From: Pseudomonadota bacterium
GTDB lineage: Bacteria > Pseudomonadota > Gammaproteobacteria > Ga0077536
Assembly (NCBI GenBank): GCA_016719885.1
Contig: JADJYF010000030.1
Location: forward strand, 1 to 13,111
Direction: 5' to 3'
DNA: 13,111 nt
Position 1 is the stretch's first letter; each line of letters opens with the position of its first letter. The notes under the pieces are model-generated. The model did no database searches. It saw only the letters and a list, made by a program, of their open reading frames with translations, and had not been told where the DNA came from. Positions 8,488-13,111 of this stretch are shown here, piece by piece. Position numbers and translations under genes: made by a program.

Positions 8488-9381
8488 TTACGCCACGATC
8501 AGGTAAATCGCCTCGATGAACTGCGGGTCGACTTCGTCCATCAGCTCTTCGCCGCTGCAATCGATGGCGAGGCCGTGGTTGGCGAGCGGCGACACGTCGG
8601 CCTGCTGTTCGCGCGGAATGCGCTCGGAATAACTGCCGGTACCGGAGCAGTTCGCGACCGCGTCGGCGACCTTGAGGATGGCCGCCTCGGCGCCGGCGCG
8701 GCGGGCGCGCTGCGGCTCATGGTGCCAGTAGACGGTGTCGACCAGCGTGTCGGGCAGGTTCCAGCTGTCCAGCATCATGCCGGTCAGCATGGCGTGATCG
8801 AAACCGAGATCGCGCTGTTCCAGGACGTGCAGCTTGTCCTCGTCGCCGGCCGCTTCGATGATCACGGACTGCGCTATCTCGGGAAAGCGCTTGTTGATGA
8901 GCAAGGTGCCGATGTCGTGCAGCATGCCGGCCACGAACAGGCGCTCGGGATGCAGCACGCGCGCGCGGCGCGCGATAGCCTGCGCCACGAGGCCGGTATA
9001 CACGCCGTGGCGCCAGAAGGAATTCATGTTGGTGACCGAGCTCGACAGGCGCGAGAAGGTCTGCACCGCGCATACCGACGTCACGATTTTCTGGATTTCG
9101 CCCATGCCGAGCAGCATCACGGCGCGGGTGATGGTGTCCACCCGTCCGGGCAAGCCGTAGAACGCGCTGTTGGCGAGTTTCAGGATACGCGCGGTGAGAT
9201 TCGGATCGCGGATCACCACCAGCGCCAGTTGCTCCAGCGAGGTGCTGTCGTCAGCCACCAGTTCGTTGATCTTCAAACACACGTCCGGCGGCGAGACCAA
9301 GGCAGACATGTCTTCGATCAGACTGCGCGCGATGCGTTCGCCGGGCGTGGTGATGTCCATATGGACGGCAGGCATGCTCAA
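8488..9381 (-). CDS. HDOD-domain signalling protein
   Basis: HDOD proteins are cytosolic signalling or regulatory proteins, often linked to motility, cyclic-di-GMP or cell-cycle responses. The 297-residue product consists almost entirely of one HDOD domain: an N-terminal helix, then LIEDMSALVSPPDVCLKINE, the stretch VVIRDPNLTARILKLANSAF, RAVMLLGMGEIQKIV, SFWRHGVYTGLVAQAIARRA, and VAGMLHDIGTLLI. His155-Asp156 of the HD signature are present, as in many HDOD proteins, though the family is not generally catalytic. No extra output domain (GGDEF, EAL, response-regulator) is attached. The TTG at 9381 has AAGGA 8 nt ahead and is the better-spaced start; the ATG at 9375, two codons in, is the alternative. 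A TAA ends the gene right at the REP doublet. Its target process cannot be told from the neighbours. Confidence 0.92.
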   Translation of the reverse strand: MSMPAVHMDITTPGERIARSLIEDMSALVSPPDVCLKINELVADDSTSLEQLALVVIRDPNLTARILKLANSAFYGLPGRVDTITRAVMLLGMGEIQKIVTSVCAVQTFSRLSSSVTNMNSFWRHGVYTGLVAQAIARRARVLHPERLFVAGMLHDIGTLLINKRFPEIAQSVIIEAAGDEDKLHVLEQRDLGFDHAMLTGMMLDSWNLPDTLVDTVYWHHEPQRARRAGAEAAILKVADAVANCSGTGSYSERIPREQQADVSPLANHGLAIDCSGEELMDEVDPQFIEAIYLIVA

Positions 9382-9463
9382 GATGGCTGTCCTTGTTGTT
9401 ATTCCCCGATGCGAATCTGTGTCGGCCGCCGGCCGGCAAGCTTGAGCCGCGCCACGGCGAAAG

Positions 9464-9476
9464 CCGCCAGCGGCGG
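9464..9476 (-). terminator. Weak hairpin after the flavin monooxygenase gene
   Basis: On the minus strand a CCGCC-GCT-GGCGG hairpin lies about 15 nt past the monooxygenase TGA and is followed by CTTTC. The T tract is short, so intrinsic termination is doubtful; such hairpins also occur by chance in GC-rich DNA. Confidence 0.2.
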
Positions 9477-9490
9477 TGAAAGCGCCGCGC

Positions 9491-10831
9491 TCAGCCGCGC
9501 GGCGCGGGGAAGAACCGGTTGGCGGGACGCGGCAGGCCGAGATGTTCGCGCAACGTGTGGCCGCTGTAGGCGCGGCGGAAAATGCCGCGGCGCTGGAGTT
9601 CCGGCACCACCGCCGACACGAAATCGTCGAGTCCGGCCGGCAGGAACGGGAACATCACGTTGAAGCCATCGCAGGCACGCGTCTCCAGCCATTCCTGCAT
9701 CTGGTCGGCGACCATGGCCGGCGTGCCGATCATTTCGAGGATGCCGAACGCGCCGCCCACCCACTGCGCGAGCTGGCGCACCGTCATGTGCTTGTCGCGC
9801 GCCATCGCCACCAGCTTGTCGCGACTGCCACGGCTGGCATTGCTTTCGGGCAGCTCGGGCAAGGGGCCGTCGAGCGCGAAACCGCTGACATCGCAGCCCA
9901 GCATCACCGACAACGACGAGATACCCGAATCGGGATGCACCAGCGCGTCGAGCCGCGCCTTGCGATCCTCGGCCTCGGCCTGGCTGCGGCCCAGCACCAC
10001 GAACGCGCCCGGCATGATCTTGAGATGCTCGGGATCGCGCCCGACGACCGCCATGCGGCTTTTGACGTCGGCATAAAAGGCCTGCGCCGCCGCCCGTTCG
10101 ACGTCGGCCGAGAACACCATCTCGGCGGTCTCGGCCGCCAGCTGCCGCCCGGCTTCCGAGCTGCCGGCCTGCACGATCAGCGGCCAGCCCTGCACCGGAC
10201 GCGCGACATTCAGCGGGCCACGCACCGCGAACTCGTCGCCCTTGTGATCGAGCACGTGCATGCGCGCCGGGTCGAAATACACGCCCGCATCGACATCGCG
10301 GATGAAAGCATCGTCCGCCCAGCTGTCCCACAGGCCGGTCACCACCTCGTAGAACTCACGCGCGCGCTTGTAGCGCTCGGCATGCTCGAGATGCTGTTCG
10401 CGCCCGAAGTTCATGGCCTCGTGGGGATTGGCCGAGGTCACCACGTTCCAGCCCGCGCGTCCGCCGCTGATGTGATCGAGCGAGGCGAACTTGCGCGCGA
10501 TGTGGTAGGGCTCGTTATAGGACGTCGACGCGGTGGCGATGAGGCCGATGCGCGAAGTCACCGTCGCCAGCGCCGGCAGCAGCGTCAAGGGGTCGAAGGA
10601 CGTGACGGTCGCGCTGCGTTTCAGGGCCGCCATCGGCATGTTCAACACCGCCAGGTGGTCGGCCATGAAGAACGCATCGAAGCAGCCTTGCTCCAAGGTC
10701 TGGATGAAGCGCACGTAGTGCTGGAAATTGAAATTCGCGTCCGCGTAGCTGCCGGGGTAGCGCCACGCGCTGGTGTGGATGCTGACCGGGCGCATGAAGG
10801 CGCCGAGATGGAGTTGACGTTGACGGTGCAC
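9491..10831 (-). CDS. LLM-class flavin-dependent monooxygenase (NtaA/SnaA/DszA family)
   Basis: Luciferase-like TIM-barrel monooxygenase of the nitrilotriacetate monooxygenase A / dibenzothiophene-sulfone monooxygenase group. These use reduced FMN from a separate reductase and O2 to oxidise varied substrates. The 446-residue product has the full-length family pattern: QLHLGAFMRP start, QTLEQGCFDAFFMADHLAV, PLTLLPALATVTSRIGL, the family hallmark RKFASLDHISGGRAGWNVVT (residues 113-132), NFGREQHLEHAERYKRAREF, and VQAGSSEAGRQLAAETAEMV. The start is a GTG at 10831 with no strong Shine-Dalgarno; Met13 is an alternative, but the QLHLGAF segment before it is conserved in the family. No flavin reductase lies next to it, so the reductase must be elsewhere. 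Substrate unknown. It is divergent from the Rieske/PQQ pair across 221 bp and is 109 bp upstream of the HDOD gene. Confidence 0.93.
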   Translation of the reverse strand: MHRQRQLHLGAFMRPVSIHTSAWRYPGSYADANFNFQHYVRFIQTLEQGCFDAFFMADHLAVLNMPMAALKRSATVTSFDPLTLLPALATVTSRIGLIATASTSYNEPYHIARKFASLDHISGGRAGWNVVTSANPHEAMNFGREQHLEHAERYKRAREFYEVVTGLWDSWADDAFIRDVDAGVYFDPARMHVLDHKGDEFAVRGPLNVARPVQGWPLIVQAGSSEAGRQLAAETAEMVFSADVERAAAQAFYADVKSRMAVVGRDPEHLKIMPGAFVVLGRSQAEAEDRKARLDALVHPDSGISSLSVMLGCDVSGFALDGPLPELPESNASRGSRDKLVAMARDKHMTVRQLAQWVGGAFGILEMIGTPAMVADQMQEWLETRACDGFNVMFPFLPAGLDDFVSAVVPELQRRGIFRRAYSGHTLREHLGLPRPANRFFPAPRG

Positions 10832-11015
10832 GTGCGGCGCTCGTGTTGCTGTGGATGGTGGGCGGTCGCGGCCCGCCGCTGCCGAAGCGCAAGGATAACG
10901 ACGCAGCGCGCGGATTCAACACGCAGCCATGGGCACCACCGGTGCCGGCCAAGGCCTGAGGGGAATTTCGATTGTGCCTTGCCAGCCCCTGCCCACGGTG
11001 ACACATTGACGCCGA

Positions 11016-11040
11016 CGCCGCGCTTCCGGGCGGCGCTTTT
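11016..11040 (+). other. Leader hairpin with short T tract before the Rieske gene
   Basis: A 6-bp GC stem (CGCCGC, 11016-11021, with GCGGCG, 11030-11035) closes an 8-nt loop and is followed by CTTTT. It sits immediately ahead of the Rieske ribosome-binding site. It looks like a small intrinsic terminator, but no plus-strand gene precedes it, so it would act as a leader attenuator, or it may be chance in GC-rich DNA. Confidence 0.3.
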
Positions 11041-11046
11041 GGGGAG
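11041..11046 (+). promoter_or_regulatory. Ribosome-binding site of the Rieske gene
   Basis: GGGGAG lies 6 nt before the ATG at 11053 and supports that start over the second Met at 11065. Confidence 0.6.
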
Positions 11047-11052
11047 ACATCA

Positions 11053-11655
11053 ATGGGTAATGACATGCCGGCCAGCGGGCCGGCCCCGCGGACTTGCGCC
11101 TCGGCCTCGCGGCGGCGCCTGTTGTGCGCGGCGCTGGCGGCGGGCCTCGCCCGCCCCGTGCTCGGCGAGGCGGCCGACGCCGATCCGAGCAAACAACCGC
11201 CGCAGCCCGGCGATGTGCTGGCCTTTGCCTCGTGGGACGACGATCCGCGCGCCGTGAGCGCCGCCGACGTGGCGCTCGACGCCGCACCGCTGTCGGTCTA
11301 TCCGCAGGATCCGGCCAGCGGCGTGACGCGCGAGAATTCGCGTCTCAACCAAATCCTGCTGCTGCGCCTCGCGCCGGACAGCCTCGACGAGGCGACGCGT
11401 GCGCGGGCCGTCGACGGCATCGTCGCCTATTCGGCGATTTGCACCCACGCCGCCTGCGCGGTCAGCGAATGGGCGGCGGACAAGCGCCACCTGGTGTGCC
11501 CTTGTCATTCCTCGGAATACGACCCGGCCAAGGGCGCCGCGCGCGTCACCGGCCCGACCGCGCGACCATTGCCGTCCCTGCCCATCAAGCAGGTTGGCGA
11601 CAAGCTAGTCATCGCCGGCCCCTTCAGTGGCGCGCTCGGCGCGCCGGCTCCTTGA
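11053..11655 (+). CDS. Tat-exported Rieske [2Fe-2S] protein
   Basis: Predicted periplasmic electron-transfer protein of 200 residues. The N-terminus has a Tat-like signal, SRRRLL (residues 19-24) followed by a hydrophobic Ala/Leu stretch and a VLGEA cleavage-like site. The C-terminal half is a complete Rieske domain: box 1 Cys130-Thr-His132-Ala-Ala-Cys135 and box 2 Cys149-Pro-Cys151-His152. Cys130, His132, Cys149 and His152 are the expected cluster ligands, and Cys135/Cys151 the disulfide seen in bc1-type high-potential Rieske proteins. SSEYDPAKGAARVTGPTARPLP follows. It is not part of a bc1 operon here, since no cytochrome b or c1 follows. Instead its stop lies 9 bp before a PQQ-dependent dehydrogenase, so a role as that enzyme's redox partner is a reasonable inference. 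Alternatives are a small subunit of another periplasmic oxidase, in the manner of arsenite oxidase AioB. Confidence 0.92.
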   Translation: MGNDMPASGPAPRTCASASRRRLLCAALAAGLARPVLGEAADADPSKQPPQPGDVLAFASWDDDPRAVSAADVALDAAPLSVYPQDPASGVTRENSRLNQILLLRLAPDSLDEATRARAVDGIVAYSAICTHAACAVSEWAADKRHLVCPCHSSEYDPAKGAARVTGPTARPLPSLPIKQVGDKLVIAGPFSGALGAPAP

Positions 11656-11660
11656 GGTGA
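11654..11660 (+). promoter_or_regulatory. Ribosome-binding site of the PQQ dehydrogenase gene
   Basis: GAGGTGA overlaps the Rieske TGA stop and lies 4 nt ahead of ATG 11665. It marks tight translational linkage of the two genes and selects ATG 11665 over the in-frame GTG at 11662, which is too close. Confidence 0.65.
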
Positions 11661-11664
11661 CGTG

Positions 11665-13111
11665 ATGCGTTCAGTGTTCCCGATCCTGCTGCTGTTGCTG
11701 ACCGTCGCGGGCAGCGCGCCGGCCGCCGATGGCCTGCCCTACTCGTCCGTCACCGACGCGCGTCTCACCCGGCCCGAGCCCGGCAACTGGCTCATGTACC
11801 GGCGCACCTACGACAGCTGGGGCTACAGTCCGCTCAAACAGATAGACACCAGCAACGTCACCCAGCTGAAACCGCTGTGGAGTTTTTCGACCGGCGTCGA
11901 GGAAGGCCACCAGTCGCCGCCCATCGTCAACGACGGCGTGATGTTCATCACCACGCCGCGCGACCAGGTGTTGGCGCTGGACGCGCGCAGCGGCGACCTC
12001 ATCTGGCGCTATCGACGTGAACTGCCGGCCGATCTCTTCCAGTTGCACCCGACCAATCGCGGCGTGGCCCTGTATGGCGACCGCGTCTACATCGCGACCG
12101 TCGATGCCTTCCTGGTGGCGCTCGATGCGCGCACCGGCAACGTGGTGTGGGAGAAGCCGGTCGAGAACTACCTGGCCGGCTACTACATGACCATGGCGCC
12201 GCTGGTGGTGGAAGGAAAGGTGATGGTCGGCGTGTCGGGCGGCGAGTTCGGCGTGCGCGGTTTCATCCAGGCCTTCGATGCCGCGAGCGGCGAATCACTG
12301 TGGAAGACCTACACCGTACCCGGCCCCGGTGAGCCGGGGCATGACTCCTGGCCCGGCGAAACCTGGAAGAAGGGCGGCGTGCCGGTGTGGATCACCGGCA
12401 GCTACGATGCCGACACCAAGCTCGCCTACTGGGGCACCGGCAACGCCGGACCGTGGATGGGCGATCAGCGTGCCGGCGACAATCTCTACGCGACCTCGGT
12501 CATTGCGCTCGACGTCGCCAGCGGCCAGATCCGCGCCCACCACCAGTATCACTGGAATGATTCGTGGGACTGGGATGAAGTCGCGGCGCCGCTGCTCATC
12601 GATCTCAAGCGCGATGGTCGCGTGCAGAAGAGCCTGGTGCATGCAGGGCGTGACGGCTACCTGTGGGTGCTGGAGCGCTCCGCCAGCGACATCCGTTACG
12701 TGAGCGGCCAGCCCTACGTGCAACAGAACGTGTTCACGAAGCTCGACCCGGAAAGCGGTCGCCCGCAATACGACCCGACCAAGATCCCGCGCAGCGGTTC
12801 GCGCTCGGAATTCTGCCCCAGCCTGTGGGGCGGCAAGGACTGGCCGCCGACCGCCTACAGCCCCGATACCGGCTACCTGTACATCCCCGCCAACGAGAAC
12901 CTGTGCAGCGCCTTCACCGGCGAGAAAGCCAAGTACCGTCGCGGCGAACTGTACATGGGCGTGCCGTTCGCCAAGATAGAAGTGCTGCCGACGCCCGCGG
13001 CGCGCGATCACATCGGCGAACTGCAGGCCTGGGATCTCGCCACCGGCAAGAAGGTGTGGACCACCAAGTTCAAATCCCACAACTGGGGCCCGGTGTTGAC
13101 CACCGGCGGCG
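11665..13111 (+). CDS. PQQ-dependent alcohol dehydrogenase, predicted lanthanide type, 3' end outside window
   Basis: Periplasmic quinoprotein of the methanol/ethanol dehydrogenase family: an eight-bladed propeller oxidising alcohols (or aldehydes) to carbonyls with PQQ. The 482 codons present cover about four fifths of a normal enzyme. A Sec signal (FPILLLLLTVAG, APA-AD) leads in. Equivalents of known active-site residues are Glu194 (GGEFGVRG), Asn260 (GTGNAGPW), catalytic Asp302 and extra Asp304 (NDSWDWDE), Arg329 (AGRDGYLW) and Trp242 under the cofactor. The Asp at 304 replaces the Ala of MxaF and is the accepted marker of lanthanide-dependent enzymes. The vicinal Cys pair of MxaF is absent: Gln126-Leu127 stand there in FQLHPTNRGVAL. 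Whether a C-terminal cytochrome domain exists (quinohemoprotein) cannot be seen. Second gene of an apparent operon with the Rieske protein. Confidence 0.93.
   Translation, partial: MRSVFPILLLLLTVAGSAPAADGLPYSSVTDARLTRPEPGNWLMYRRTYDSWGYSPLKQIDTSNVTQLKPLWSFSTGVEEGHQSPPIVNDGVMFITTPRDQVLALDARSGDLIWRYRRELPADLFQLHPTNRGVALYGDRVYIATVDAFLVALDARTGNVVWEKPVENYLAGYYMTMAPLVVEGKVMVGVSGGEFGVRGFIQAFDAASGESLWKTYTVPGPGEPGHDSWPGETWKKGGVPVWITGSYDADTKLAYWGTGNAGPWMGDQRAGDNLYATSVIALDVASGQIRAHHQYHWNDSWDWDEVAAPLLIDLKRDGRVQKSLVHAGRDGYLWVLERSASDIRYVSGQPYVQQNVFTKLDPESGRPQYDPTKIPRSGSRSEFCPSLWGGKDWPPTAYSPDTGYLYIPANENLCSAFTGEKAKYRRGELYMGVPFAKIEVLPTPAARDHIGELQAWDLATGKKVWTTKFKSHNWGPVLTTGG

Larger units (their letters stand above)
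10832..11052. promoter_or_regulatory. Divergent intergenic region between monooxygenase and Rieske/PQQ genes
   Basis: This 221-bp gap separates two divergent transcription units and must hold both promoters. I see no convincing -35/-10 pair or extended operator palindrome on either strand; only the leader hairpin near 11016-11040 stands out. The stretch is somewhat less GC-rich around 10955-10980 (GGGGAATTTCGATTGTG), a possible promoter zone. Confidence 0.3.

Noticed and set aside
8449..9663. A 404-codon plus-strand frame opposite the HDOD gene
   Set aside because: Same antisense effect; the minus-strand HDOD protein is convincing.
9476..11257. A 593-codon plus-strand frame opposite the monooxygenase
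   Set aside because: Antisense shadow of a well-conserved gene; it also runs into the Rieske gene in the wrong frame.
11095..11660. Alternative plus-strand frame inside the Rieske gene
   Set aside because: It is Arg/Gly-rich without motifs, while the other frame has a perfect Rieske signature, a Tat signal and a good ribosome-binding site.
12295..13080. Minus-strand frame opposite the PQQ dehydrogenase
   Set aside because: Opposite a strongly conserved quinoprotein gene; no family features.

Overview
The window reads as a piece of a high-GC proteobacterial chromosome, most likely gammaproteobacterial. The grounds are a tripartite RND efflux operon, a Xi-class glutathione transferase, an HDOD protein, Tat- and Sec-exported redox proteins, and a GTGG-type REP doublet. 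No rRNA, tRNA, CRISPR array, transposase or phage gene is visible, and the taxon cannot be fixed more closely from the sequence alone.

Layout. Positions 1-10831 are transcribed leftwards (minus strand). Reading in the direction of transcription: an LLM-class flavin monooxygenase (10831-9491), an HDOD protein (9381-8488), an inverted REP doublet (8415-8485), a YqjG-type glutathionyl-hydroquinone reductase (8360-7383), then an efflux operon of periplasmic adaptor (7213-6010), HAE1-type RND pump (6006-2942) and outer-membrane factor lipoprotein (2945-1488), then a small secreted cytochrome c (1360-891) and a membrane fatty-acid desaturase that runs off the left edge (872-1). A divergent intergenic gap (10832-11052) separates this from a rightward pair: a Tat-exported Rieske 2Fe-2S protein (11053-11655) and, 9 bp later, a periplasmic PQQ-dependent alcohol dehydrogenase that runs off the right edge (11665-13111).

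Function. The efflux operon, glutathione reductase and flavin monooxygenase fit a general xenobiotic or aromatic detoxification neighbourhood, which is inference. The Rieske/PQQ-dehydrogenase pair looks like a periplasmic oxidation unit. The dehydrogenase has Asp at the extra lanthanide-ligand position (WDWD) and lacks the vicinal Cys pair of classical methanol dehydrogenases, and its neighbour is a Rieske protein rather than the usual cytochrome c. This pair is the most interesting part of the window.

Sequence quality. From about 7 kb rightwards every frame is clean. Leftwards, frameshifts appear and become dense below 3 kb, while the protein sequence between them stays well conserved. Three of them look like the loss of one CG unit in an alternating CG run. 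The RND gene also seems to have lost the stretch coding for its last membrane helix. I read most of this as assembly or consensus error near a contig end, so the broken genes here should not be taken as true pseudogenes without checking.
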